Of a stretch of 64,000 nucleotides of DNA, positions 23,071-31,439 are shown in pieces. The notes under the pieces are model-generated. The model was not told the DNA's origin, did not search any database, and was given only the letters and a program-made list of their open reading frames with translations. The stretch's first letter is position 1. Each line of letters starts with the position of its first letter. Both the position numbers and the translations under genes were made by a program. Origin of the DNA: JBPOFY01 sp051252415 (GTDB lineage Bacteria > Verrucomicrobiota > Verrucomicrobiia > Opitutales > Coraliomargaritaceae); contig JBPOGA010000005.1 of assembly GCA_051252415.1 (NCBI GenBank), positions 148,356 to 212,355 on the forward strand, read 5' to 3'.

Positions 23071-25620
23071 ATGAAATACTTAATCATAGCCGAAAAACCT
23101 TCCGTTGCCACGGATCTCTCGAAAGCACTCGCCAAAACCTTGGGGAAGTTTGAAAAGAAGGGAAAATCCCGCGACGCACAGTATTTCGTCAATGAAAATG
23201 CCGCGATCACATCGGCAGTCGGCCACCTCGTTGAGCTTAAAATGCCAACAGGGCCCAATGGTAAAAATCTACCCTGGAACTTTAATGTGCTTCCCGCGAT
23301 TCCGAAGAAATTTGAGCTTCAACCGATCGAGCAGACTGCAAATCGCCTCAAGCACGTCCTCAGTTTAGCGAAGAAAAAAGAATACGACGTCATCATCAAT
23401 GCATGTGACGCCGGCCGAGAAGGTGAGCTCATCTTCCAATACATCATGGACATCGGCAATATCGACAAGCCAGTCAAGCGCCTCTGGATGCAATCGATGA
23501 CCACTTCTGCAATTCAAGAAGCATGGACCGCGCTCCGCGAAGGTGAGCAAATGCAAAACCTCGCCGACGCCGCAAAGTGCCGCTCCGAATCTGACTGGCT
23601 CGTCGGCCTCAACTCCACTCGCGCCCTCACCTGCTTCCGTTCACGCCACGGGGGATTCAACATCACCGCAGCGGGCCGTGTGCAAACACCGACCCTCGCC
23701 ATTCTTGCCAAACGCGAGCGTGAGATCAAAGCCTTCGTCTCCGAAGACTACTGGGAAATCCACGCCGACTTCGCCGTCGCCAAAGGGGAATACCCGGGCA
23801 AATGGATTGATACATCTTTCAAGAAGGACAAGGAACAACCACACGGCCGCGCCGAGCGCCTCTGGGACAAAGCCCAAGCCGATACTATTCTCCAACGTTG
23901 CGAAGGCAAGACAGGCACCGTGACCGAAGAGACGAAGCCGACCAAGCAAATCGCGCCGCAACTCTACGACCTCACCACGCTCCAGCGTGAAGCTCCCTTC
24001 ACCGCGAAGAACACACTCGGCCTCGCACAAGCACTTTACGAGCGTCATAAGATGCTCACCTACCCAAGAACGGACTCCCGCTACTTGCCGGAGGACTACA
24101 TGAGCAAAGTTTACGAAACACTCCGCGACCTTGCCAGCTCGGGCCATGCGATTGCTAAATGGGCGGCGGATTCCATCGAAAACGACCGCGTGCAATTTAC
24201 CAAGCGTGTCTTTAACAACGCTAAGGTATCGGATCACTTTGCGATCATTCCAACCGGTCGCGTAGTAAAATTGAACGAGCAAGAATCGAAGCTCTACGAC
24301 ATGGTCGTGAAACGCTTCGTTGCGGTATTCTTCCCACACGCTGAATTTGAAGTTACTAAGCGCCTCACCACAATCAACCACGGCACTGAGTCCGACGTCT
24401 TCCTGACAACGGGTAAAACACTCACCGTGCCTGGCTACCTCGGCGTCTACGGACGTGTTGCAGGTGTCGCCGCAGAAAAGGACGAACTCGTCGGAGTCGA
24501 CCAAGGCGAAGATGCCAAGACCGAGACGATCGAAGTACTCGACAAAGAGACCAAACCACCTGCCCGCTACACAGAGTCGACACTCCTCGCAGCGATGGAA
24601 GGTGCAGGTAAACTCATCGAAGAAGACGAACTCCGCGAAGCCATGTCGGAACGCGGACTCGGCACTCCAGCCACACGCGCTGCAACGATCGAAGGTCTCC
24701 TACGCCAAAAATACATCGCCCGCGAAGGTCGCGATCTCAACGTTACAGGTAAAGGCCTACGCCTGATCGAGCTCTGCGAAGAGATGGAGATCAAGCAGCT
24801 CACCTCCGCATCCATGACAGGCGACTGGGAAGCGAAGCTCAACAAGATGGAAAGCGGCGAAATTAAGCGCGACGATTTCATGAAAGAGATCGCAAGCTTC
24901 ACAGAAGACGTGGTCGGCAAAGCCCGCGCCCGCATGGAGCTACTCGTCAACCGAACATTCCCCGATTTAGAATGCGCCTGCCCAGCATGTGGCGCAGCAC
25001 GCCTCAAACAGACCGATGCCACTTACGAGTGCCGCGAAGAAGAATGCGACTTCCGCATCTCCAAACACATCGCAGGTCGTAAGCTCACGCCAGAAGAAGC
25101 CACCGAGCTGTTCACAACGAAGGCACTTCCCGAAATGGATGGCTTCATGTCGCGCTTTAACAAACCTTTCTCAGCTGGCCTCGAACTCATCCAAAACGTC
25201 ACCAAGACAGGCAAGATTGGAAAGTGGAAAACAAACTTCGTCTTCGACGACGACCTCGATTCCGCAGACGAACTCACCGACGACCAACTTCTCAAGACCA
25301 TTACCTTGAAGAACTCACTCGAAGCGAAGTTCTACGAAACCGACAAGGCGTATCACGTCCCTGATTTCAAAACGAAAGACTCACCCGACGGTTTCCGTCT
25401 GGGTAAAGTCATCCTCCAAAAAGAGCTTCCAGCCGACGCGGTCGAAAAACTCTTCACCGAAGGTAAGACACCTCTTCTTGACGGTTTCATTTCCAGACGC
25501 ACAAAGCGCCCCTTCAAAGCCCACCTCACACTCGACTTCGAGAAAGGTAAGATCGGCTTCGAGTTTGCGCCACGCCCAGCCAAAAAAGCAGCCAAGAAAA
25601 AAGCCGCGAAGAAGGCTTAA
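23071..25620 (+). CDS. topB: Type IA DNA topoisomerase III (TopB-like)
   Basis: The 849-residue enzyme has a TOPRIM domain (AEKPS with E8; DAGREGE with D113 and E117/E119). The type IA core follows with catalytic Y331 in LTYPRTDSRY. The C-terminal region has a four-cysteine zinc ribbon (CACPAC, CREEEC) and two tandem topoisomerase C-terminal repeats (KPFSAGLELI; RPFKAHLTLDFEKGKIGFEF). A lysine-alanine tail (PAKKAAKKKAAKKA) ends the protein and probably binds DNA. Topoisomerase III decatenates replication and recombination intermediates by single-strand passage. A strong terminator follows. Confidence 0.93.
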   Translation: MKYLIIAEKPSVATDLSKALAKTLGKFEKKGKSRDAQYFVNENAAITSAVGHLVELKMPTGPNGKNLPWNFNVLPAIPKKFELQPIEQTANRLKHVLSLAKKKEYDVIINACDAGREGELIFQYIMDIGNIDKPVKRLWMQSMTTSAIQEAWTALREGEQMQNLADAAKCRSESDWLVGLNSTRALTCFRSRHGGFNITAAGRVQTPTLAILAKREREIKAFVSEDYWEIHADFAVAKGEYPGKWIDTSFKKDKEQPHGRAERLWDKAQADTILQRCEGKTGTVTEETKPTKQIAPQLYDLTTLQREAPFTAKNTLGLAQALYERHKMLTYPRTDSRYLPEDYMSKVYETLRDLASSGHAIAKWAADSIENDRVQFTKRVFNNAKVSDHFAIIPTGRVVKLNEQESKLYDMVVKRFVAVFFPHAEFEVTKRLTTINHGTESDVFLTTGKTLTVPGYLGVYGRVAGVAAEKDELVGVDQGEDAKTETIEVLDKETKPPARYTESTLLAAMEGAGKLIEEDELREAMSERGLGTPATRAATIEGLLRQKYIAREGRDLNVTGKGLRLIELCEEMEIKQLTSASMTGDWEAKLNKMESGEIKRDDFMKEIASFTEDVVGKARARMELLVNRTFPDLECACPACGAARLKQTDATYECREEECDFRISKHIAGRKLTPEEATELFTTKALPEMDGFMSRFNKPFSAGLELIQNVTKTGKIGKWKTNFVFDDDLDSADELTDDQLLKTITLKNSLEAKFYETDKAYHVPDFKTKDSPDGFRLGKVILQKELPADAVEKLFTEGKTPLLDGFISRRTKRPFKAHLTLDFEKGKIGFEFAPRPAKKAAKKKAAKKA

Positions 25621-25643
25621 GCAAGCGCCTCTTTTTCATTACC

Positions 25644-25680
25644 AAAGCCCCATCAAGTATTTCTTGATGGGGCTTTGTGT
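25644..25680 (+). terminator. Rho-independent terminator after topB
   Basis: AAAGCCCCATCAAG (25644-25657) pairs perfectly with CTTGATGGGGCTTT (25663-25676) around TATTT. A T-rich tail is short (TTTGTGTG) but the stem is 14 bases. Confidence 0.85.
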
Positions 25681-25809
25681 GTAAAGATCTAGGCACTTGC
25701 GCCTCCTCGCACTGTCCGATTAACGAGATCCTACGGGCGTTGGCTACATGCTTGCGCTCCTCCACACAAACTTGTTACGACTACACTGCGCCAAATCGCG
25801 GCAAGCATT

Positions 25810-26469
25810 ATGAAATCCGAGAAAAATATTAGCCGTCGTAAATTTCTAACAACTGGAGCCGCGGCTGGATTGGGAAGTGCCTCAGTTGTATTTGGGACAG
25901 ATCGTTCGGAAAAGCATCAGCATCCCACTCCAACAGATATAGAAGGACCCTTTTATCCGATCGTTGCGCAGAAAGATAAGGACTTTGATTTAACCCAAGT
26001 TGAGGGCCATTCAGATCAGGCCAAAGGACATCCAGTATTTATTATCGGTAGCGTCCAAGATCCCAATGGAAATCCGATCGAAGGCGCCACGGTGGATCTA
26101 TGGCAAGCAAATGCCGCAGGACGATACAAGCACCCACATGATCCCAACCCTGCTCCGCTAGATCCAAACTTTCAAGGTTGGGCCATTGTGCAGAGCGGAA
26201 AGGACGGAGCATTTCGATTTAAAACAATTATACCAGGCGCCTATCCCGCAAGTGAAGGCTGGATGCGACCTCCGCACATTCACTTCAAAGTTAGTATGCG
26301 CGGATATGTGGAATTGACCACGCAGCTTTATTTCCCGGGTCAAAAGCTAAACGATATAGATCGATTGCTTCAGTCAAAAAGCCCAGAAGAGCAAAAGCTA
26401 ATGATTGCCGAAATGATATCCAGCGATCCGGAAACATATCGATATCGTATCGTCATCAAAAAGGCCTAA
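25810..26469 (+). CDS. Tat-exported intradiol ring-cleavage dioxygenase-like protein
   Basis: The 219-residue protein opens with a twin-arginine signal (ISRRKFLTTGAAAGLG). The dioxygenase beta-barrel follows with GSVQDPNGNPIEGATVDLWQANAAG. The iron ligands of protocatechuate 3,4-dioxygenase and catechol dioxygenases can be assigned as Y106, Y145, H156 and H158 (GRYKHP, GAYPAS, PPHIHFKV). The family cleaves catecholic rings between the hydroxyls using Fe(III). Export to the periplasm is unusual for catabolic members and suggests attack on external phenolics such as lignin-, tannin- or DOM-like compounds. No ring-fission pathway genes are adjacent. Confidence 0.87.
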   Translation: MKSEKNISRRKFLTTGAAAGLGSASVVFGTDRSEKHQHPTPTDIEGPFYPIVAQKDKDFDLTQVEGHSDQAKGHPVFIIGSVQDPNGNPIEGATVDLWQANAAGRYKHPHDPNPAPLDPNFQGWAIVQSGKDGAFRFKTIIPGAYPASEGWMRPPHIHFKVSMRGYVELTTQLYFPGQKLNDIDRLLQSKSPEEQKLMIAEMISSDPETYRYRIVIKKA

Positions 26470-26525
26470 GCAAAAGTATCGAGCCCCACCCGACACAGAA
26501 TTTCTAATACCACGGGCAACTCTAC

Positions 26526-27515
26526 ATGAAGCAGTTTCTCTCCATAATACTTACACTTTCCCTATGCGCTGGCTCTTTGAACGGCGCACGGATGGTGGTC
26601 TTTGGCGACAGCCTTTCAGATAGCGGTTATTATGTCGGCATACGTTTCACTGACACCGGCGGCGACCTCTGGCATGAATACCTCGCTGATCGACTCGGTT
26701 ACGAACGCGCCAGAGTTCGCAACTTCCTCTATCCGAATAGACTCAACTTCGCAATCTCAGCGAGTCGTGTGAGTGATCTCCAAGATCAAGTATACCGCTA
26801 CGAAGACAGCAGACCATGGCAAGCGGGCGATCTCTGCGCGCTTTGGATCGGAGGCAATGATCTGCGCGACAACCCGACTCAAAACATGACGCTCCTCGCG
26901 CAAGAGGTCGGTGACATCATCGCTCAACTCGCCGCGCTTGGTGTTGATCATTTCATCGTCCCTAACCTCCCCGACCTCGGCGCGATTCCCGAAACCCAAG
27001 GAAACCCCACACTCATGGCGCAAAGACGCGCGGGCACGATTGCGTTCAATAATGCCCTCTCCGCCGAGCTCGTATCACGTGCAGCTAGCTTATCGATCAC
27101 AATTGAGCAGCTAGATATTTTTAGTCTCTTCGACCACATGCTATTTTACGCGGGAGACTTTGGATATACCAACACCACGGATCCGCTCGCTGATGCCAGT
27201 AATGCGGAGCCTTCCGAATACGTCTTCTGGGATGGCATCCATCCCACGACCCGCAGTCATTCTTTAATCAGTTCCGCCGCGGTCGCTTTGATCGATGAGA
27301 TGGCTCCAATCGAAATCGTCTCCGCTTCTATCGAGAGCGATCTCTCATATCGCCAAACTTGGATCGCGGCCCCCGAGGCAACCTATCATATACAGTCTTC
27401 AGCGAATATTCAGACACTGACCAACACCACCACGCATTCGGGTAGCCCGGCTTACACAAGCGTCGTGGCCAGCCCAGGCCCACAATCTGGATTTTTCAAA
27501 ACAGTCAAAGACTGA
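26526..27515 (+). CDS. Secreted GDSL/SGNH esterase-lipase
   Basis: The 329-residue protein has a signal peptide (residues 1-21). Block I is VFGDSLSDSG with nucleophile S29, then WIGGNDLRDN (block III), and DGIHPTTRSH supplies the Asp-His of the triad. This is the lipolytic/autotransporter-passenger type of GDSL enzyme. A short beta-rich tail of about 65 residues follows in place of a membrane barrel. It hydrolyses esters in the periplasm or outside; the substrate is unknown. It converges on the rhomboid gene with 15 bases between stops. Confidence 0.88.
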   Translation: MKQFLSIILTLSLCAGSLNGARMVVFGDSLSDSGYYVGIRFTDTGGDLWHEYLADRLGYERARVRNFLYPNRLNFAISASRVSDLQDQVYRYEDSRPWQAGDLCALWIGGNDLRDNPTQNMTLLAQEVGDIIAQLAALGVDHFIVPNLPDLGAIPETQGNPTLMAQRRAGTIAFNNALSAELVSRAASLSITIEQLDIFSLFDHMLFYAGDFGYTNTTDPLADASNAEPSEYVFWDGIHPTTRSHSLISSAAVALIDEMAPIEIVSASIESDLSYRQTWIAAPEATYHIQSSANIQTLTNTTTHSGSPAYTSVVASPGPQSGFFKTVKD

Positions 27516-27530
27516 GAGGTCATTCGGCGC

Positions 27531-28697
27531 TCATAAGATACCTTTACGCCACAGCATCCAAAATATCGCGCCTGCTGCTGCACCACCGAGGTGGGCGGCA
27601 GCGGAGATATTTGAAAGCCCACTGGCTTGCAGGAATAACAATAGCCCCTGCATCCCAAACCATATCAATAGCGCCCAACCCACCTTCAGACGTATCAACC
27701 AGAAAAGAGCAAAAAGCGGTGATACTATTGGAGGAGCAATCGCGATACGTGCTCGTGGGAATTGTAGTGCATAGAATGCAATGATACCAGAGATGCCGCC
27801 ACTCGCGCCGACACATGGGATCATGCTATCTGGATTCAATGCCCAGTGCGCAACATCTCCCATGTAAGTGGCTGTCACTAAAAGAAGTAGATACCGAAGT
27901 TTCCCAAGATAATCTTCAACATTGTCGCCAAAGACCCAAAGGAAATACATATTAGCAATTAAATGAAGCACCCCTCCATGTAGAAAAAAAGAACTCAAGC
28001 TACGCCAGCATTCAGTCTCCGGAAAAAGAGCAGGCACAAAAGCATACCGGTGAAGTATCCCAAGCACATCCGTAAAGGCATAAATACTAATGACTGAAGT
28101 CGCCACAACCAGTAGCCAAGTTAAGTAGGGTGTGTGTCGAAACTCTGGCTGCCATTCCTCTAAAGGAAATCCTGCCATCGCAACTAAACGCCAGGCCCCG
28201 TCCTTTTCATTAAGAGAATAGTTCACCTTAAACTGTTCCAAGGCTTTCGACTTTTTTCGAAACGTATCCCAATACTGCTCACGCTCTTGACGTTGCTTAC
28301 TGGTATCAATTTGCAAAACTTTAGAGGAACTACCGTGCAATTCTAAGAATGAAGCCGCCTGACCACTCTCACGGAAATCAGTATAGGTCTTGAACCATTC
28401 TTTAGGATCAAAGGCGACAAAATGACAGTCTGGACAAAAGTCCAACACTTGGGCATCGGCTCCATCAAATGGAGTCACCTCAGCCATCGGTCGTTCGCAA
28501 CACCCACAAGGCTTGCCGTGACGAGACTCTAACCCGCGCGGCGCGGCCATAAACGACTCCCCGCTTTCCTCGCCACATAGAAAGACAAATGCGTTGAGCG
28601 TCGTCATACTACTCTGGCAATGATTGCAGCGCCAAAACACTTGCCCATCAATTCGAGTTTTCATTAAGCCGTGGCGGCATGAGGGACATAAAAGCAT
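27531..28697 (-). CDS. Rhomboid intramembrane serine protease with N-terminal zinc ribbons
   Basis: From ATG 28697 the protein is 388 residues. The N-terminal half has two cysteine pairs, CPSC/CNHC and CGCC/CPDC, forming zinc ribbons. The C-terminal half has six or so membrane helices with HLIANMYFLWVFGDNVEDYLG, the catalytic serine in GASGGISG and the catalytic histidine in AAAHLGGAAAG. Rhomboids cut membrane-anchored substrates within the bilayer. The zinc-ribbon head, also seen in other proteins of this window, may bind substrate or nucleic acid. An upstream in-frame start at 28736 would add 13 residues before the first ribbon and is less likely. Confidence 0.87.
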   Translation of the reverse strand: MLLCPSCRHGLMKTRIDGQVFWRCNHCQSSMTTLNAFVFLCGEESGESFMAAPRGLESRHGKPCGCCERPMAEVTPFDGADAQVLDFCPDCHFVAFDPKEWFKTYTDFRESGQAASFLELHGSSSKVLQIDTSKQRQEREQYWDTFRKKSKALEQFKVNYSLNEKDGAWRLVAMAGFPLEEWQPEFRHTPYLTWLLVVATSVISIYAFTDVLGILHRYAFVPALFPETECWRSLSSFFLHGGVLHLIANMYFLWVFGDNVEDYLGKLRYLLLLVTATYMGDVAHWALNPDSMIPCVGASGGISGIIAFYALQFPRARIAIAPPIVSPLFALFWLIRLKVGWALLIWFGMQGLLLFLQASGLSNISAAAHLGGAAAGAIFWMLWRKGIL

Positions 28698-28890
28698 CCC
28701 ACAACATTCAAAAGCTAACGAATTAAAGTCAAGCAAACATTAACGCCACATGCGCCCAAGAAGTCAGCAGAGGAACTCCATTCCACTAATTCGTATTGCA
28801 AGGCGGCAATTAACACCGTTCATTGACTATTCTTAATGCCCCGTGAATTATTCTACTATGGGGAAACACACTACTGATCTGTAAAACACA

Positions 28891-29352
28891 ATGAAGCCCC
28901 TCCCAATTATAATCTTATTGTTCATCGCATCCTTAGTCGGCTGTGATCAAAAGCCCGAAACACTAGTCACTGGAGGTTACGATCAAACCGAGATGGAGCA
29001 TGCGATCTTGAGAGCTCAAAATGAAGTCAATGAGTTCGTTCAAGTTCTTGAGAATCGAGCTGCCGATTCATTTTCAGTAAAAGCACCCATCACTGACGGA
29101 GACGATGTGGAGCACTTTTGGATAGTGGATATCAGTTACAAAGACGGCTACTTCATCGGGACAATTGGAAACGATCCAGGAGTCGTTAAAAACGTCGAAT
29201 TTGGACAGGAATGGAAAATCAAGAAAGATGAAATCTCTGATTGGATGTATACCCGAGGCGTCATGATGCACGGAGGGTATACCATCGACCCACTCTTACC
29301 CACGATGTCAGATGAAGAAGCTGCCGAACTCAAAGCCTGCTTAGTTCGATAA
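28891..29352 (+). CDS. DUF2314 family lipoprotein
   Basis: The 153-residue protein has a lipoprotein signal (IASLVGC, Cys18). A DUF2314 domain follows, with FSVKAPI, EHFWIVDI, GYFIGTIGNDP, FGQEWKIKKDEISDWMY and GGYTIDPLLPTMS. The function of DUF2314 is unknown; some relatives occur among bacterial immunity-like small proteins. It opens a run of five small plus-strand genes of similar style, with the next gene similar in layout. Confidence 0.82.
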   Translation: MKPLPIIILLFIASLVGCDQKPETLVTGGYDQTEMEHAILRAQNEVNEFVQVLENRAADSFSVKAPITDGDDVEHFWIVDISYKDGYFIGTIGNDPGVVKNVEFGQEWKIKKDEISDWMYTRGVMMHGGYTIDPLLPTMSDEEAAELKACLVR

Positions 29353-29406
29353 GCCCCCAACTAAGTTCAACATGTCGGAGCACCTAATCTTAAGCGTTTG
29401 GTAAAA

Positions 29407-29883
29407 ATGCAACTCCGCAGAGGAATCCGGAACATTCTTGTAGCGCTCTGTGTGATCGCTCTAACTTCGTGCAAGCCTGACTTGCCTGTTGGGATTACAG
29501 CCGAGGATACGAACGAAGACACTTTAGCCTTCGACCAGATCGTGAAGCTGAAAGGCAAAGTTACTTTCACGTTGGAGAACGCTGAAGCACTGAATCGTAA
29601 GCATCCAGGCACCTTCTGGATCCCCCCGAGGGAGCTCCGCGAAAATCTAGTTAAGGATGACCTTGTAAAGCTAGTCTTCAATTTGTCTGACGAGAACCAG
29701 AGGCAAGCAGAGCGAATGTGGGTGAGAGTGAAGAGCGGCGACAACTCGGGATACACTGGCATTCTAGACAACGACCCTTACTGCACCGATCAGATCAAGG
29801 CAGGCTTAGAGGTCCTTTTTAAGCCCCAGAACGTGATCGACATTTACGAAATCGAGAGTCTCGAAAACAAAGAGGCGCCATAA
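29407..29883 (+). CDS. Small lipoprotein, DUF2314/DUF2185-like
   Basis: From ATG 29407 the protein has 158 residues and a lipoprotein signal (VALCVIALTSC). The mature part contains HPGTFWIPPRELRENLVKDD and RMWVRVKSG, then GYTGILDNDPYC and VLFKPQNVIDIYEIE. The pattern of a conserved tryptophan, a G-x-L-D-N-D-P turn and a terminal VIDI resembles the DUF2314/DUF2185 group, so it may be a diverged paralogue of its upstream neighbour. Function unknown. A TTG at 29398 is a less likely start. Confidence 0.65.
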   Translation: MQLRRGIRNILVALCVIALTSCKPDLPVGITAEDTNEDTLAFDQIVKLKGKVTFTLENAEALNRKHPGTFWIPPRELRENLVKDDLVKLVFNLSDENQRQAERMWVRVKSGDNSGYTGILDNDPYCTDQIKAGLEVLFKPQNVIDIYEIESLENKEAP

Positions 29884-29926
29884 GTCGCGACACCTAATCT
29901 CTGATCACGCGGCATCTCCGAATAAA

Positions 29927-30397
29927 ATGAAACGAAACGAAAAGCAAATCTCTTGCTGGGCACTCGCCTGCATCCTTGGAGCATCATCCATCGCATGCCC
30001 AGTTTTACTCGTTTTGCTGAGACTTGATACGCTAGTCCCATCTGCAATCCTAAGCCTCTCTATCTTTTCAGTCCTAGCCGTGGCAGGCTCATTCCTATCA
30101 AATGAAAGAAAAAGGCATCTATCTTTAATTGGCCTACTACTATCCCTAGCATTACCTCTATTTTTTCTTCTAGAGCCCTACTTCCCAAGCCAAGTGCAGG
30201 TGAGTTATACTGACCCAAAGACCGGCAATGGCGTTCGAATTGTTCAGAATGGAAAAGTTAGAACGATCTACGTGAGAGATGCAGCGGACACCGCGCAGTG
30301 GAAAGAGATTTCGGAAGCGGAATTCCACACATTATTAGGCGAGCGAGTCAATGTGAGCTCAGCGGTGGGATTATCGACGGATCACTCGAACGATTGA
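29927..30397 (+). CDS. Small membrane protein of unknown function
   Basis: The 156-residue protein has three hydrophobic segments (about residues 10-32, 37-55, 64-82), followed by a soluble domain of about 70 residues (VSYTDPKTGNGVRIVQNGKV, ISEAEFHTLLGERV). I recognise no family. It lies in a run of small plus-strand genes and follows the lipoprotein gene by 43 bases. Confidence 0.6.
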   Translation: MKRNEKQISCWALACILGASSIACPVLLVLLRLDTLVPSAILSLSIFSVLAVAGSFLSNERKRHLSLIGLLLSLALPLFFLLEPYFPSQVQVSYTDPKTGNGVRIVQNGKVRTIYVRDAADTAQWKEISEAEFHTLLGERVNVSSAVGLSTDHSND

Positions 30398-30439
30398 CCC
30401 GTCAAGCACACATCGACGACACTCTACGACCTACAGAAT

Positions 30440-30814
30440 ATGGAACTCACTCAGGAAATTTTAATACAGTCATTGAAACATGTGGCGCGAACAGCTGATG
30501 AAATCTTAGAAACTGAAGAAATGAATGGCGATGGCCTACTTCGCCTAGAACGTGAGATCTTTAACATTCAGAGGAACCTAGATAGTTTCACAGAAACAGA
30601 TGGCCTGCTAATAGAAGCCGTTCGAGGAATACATATTCGAATGGACAGGTCAGTATTAGAGAAAGAGCAGAATGGTTACAGAGCCTTCATTTTGGACCTA
30701 CTTCCCTATCGACTTGGAATGATTTTTAGAGCAGAAAATCAAGAAGAGATTGCCCAAGCGGTCCACGATATTAAAGGGCAAATCGATCACGCCTTATTCA
30801 CACTTAGAATATAG
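30440..30814 (+). CDS. Small acidic helical protein of unknown function
   Basis: The 124-residue protein is acidic, appears largely helical (LEREIFNIQRNLDSF, QEEIAQAVHDIKGQIDHALF) and lacks a signal or membrane segment. I recognise no family. Spacing to its neighbours is 42 and 61 bases on the same strand, so an operon is possible. Confidence 0.55.
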   Translation: MELTQEILIQSLKHVARTADEILETEEMNGDGLLRLEREIFNIQRNLDSFTETDGLLIEAVRGIHIRMDRSVLEKEQNGYRAFILDLLPYRLGMIFRAENQEEIAQAVHDIKGQIDHALFTLRI

Positions 30815-30875
30815 AAACGCCCGATCAAAGTAGCCTATCTTTTTTCGCCCCTAAGAATTCGTCCCTCCCCACGCC

Positions 30876-31280
30876 ATGAAGAAAAAAACGAAATCCAACA
30901 AGGGAACTGTTTTGGTAATCATCGTCATTCTGATATTACTCGGAACAGAGGCCTTTGCATATTTATTAAATTCTAGGTTTCAACCCGATGAATTACCAAA
31001 GCAGTATTTCAGACTGATGCTTACAATTCCAGTGATCATCTATTTTTACTTGGGTTACACTTGGGCGCTTTGGTTAATTCGAATCGGACTGGTCCTTGGA
31101 ATCGTTGCCTCCATCTTCCTCACTACAGTCTTAATCGATATGACTGATCGAAATACTTTAATTGCGCTTTCAGGATTTCCCATAGTTGGGAACATTTTCG
31201 GAACTTGGATCGTATTTAGCTCTCAAAGGTTTAAGTCATACATCAGACGCAAACGACGAGCTCGTGGTATTTACGAATAA
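30876..31280 (+). CDS. Small membrane protein of unknown function
   Basis: The 134-residue protein has a lysine-rich start (KKKTKSNKG), four hydrophobic segments (about 11-30, 46-63, 65-85 and 95-115) and a basic tail (RRKRRARG). The positive-inside rule places both ends in the cytoplasm. No family is recognised. It ends the group of five small genes; a diverged REP-like hairpin follows at 31334. Confidence 0.58.
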   Translation: MKKKTKSNKGTVLVIIVILILLGTEAFAYLLNSRFQPDELPKQYFRLMLTIPVIIYFYLGYTWALWLIRIGLVLGIVASIFLTTVLIDMTDRNTLIALSGFPIVGNIFGTWIVFSSQRFKSYIRRKRRARGIYE

Positions 31281-31333
31281 TCAGAATTTTAACCACTCAG
31301 GATTACCTTTCGTTTTGCCGTAAATGAGCCAAT

Positions 31334-31351
31334 GTCGGCACGCAGGCCGAC
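31334..31351 (-). repeat. Solitary REP-like hairpin
   Basis: GTCGGC (31334-31339) and GCCGAC (31346-31351) form a perfect six-pair stem around ACGCAG. On the minus strand GGAACGTCGG and the trailing CATTGG match the elements at 45058 and 45115, except for a compensated G-C to C-G swap in the stem and GGAA in place of the GGAG head. Confidence 0.65.
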
Positions 31352-31439
31352 GTTCCCAGGGCCATCTTCCGATTTCGCAGACTTCCTAAAGTGAATCTCG
31401 ACATCTGGCGGCTGATTCCTAAGTTCCCTGCTTTCCATC

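Noticed and set aside
23641..24504. Long minus-strand open frame opposite topB
   Set aside because: Antisense shadow of the conserved topoisomerase core; no domain and no plausible start region.
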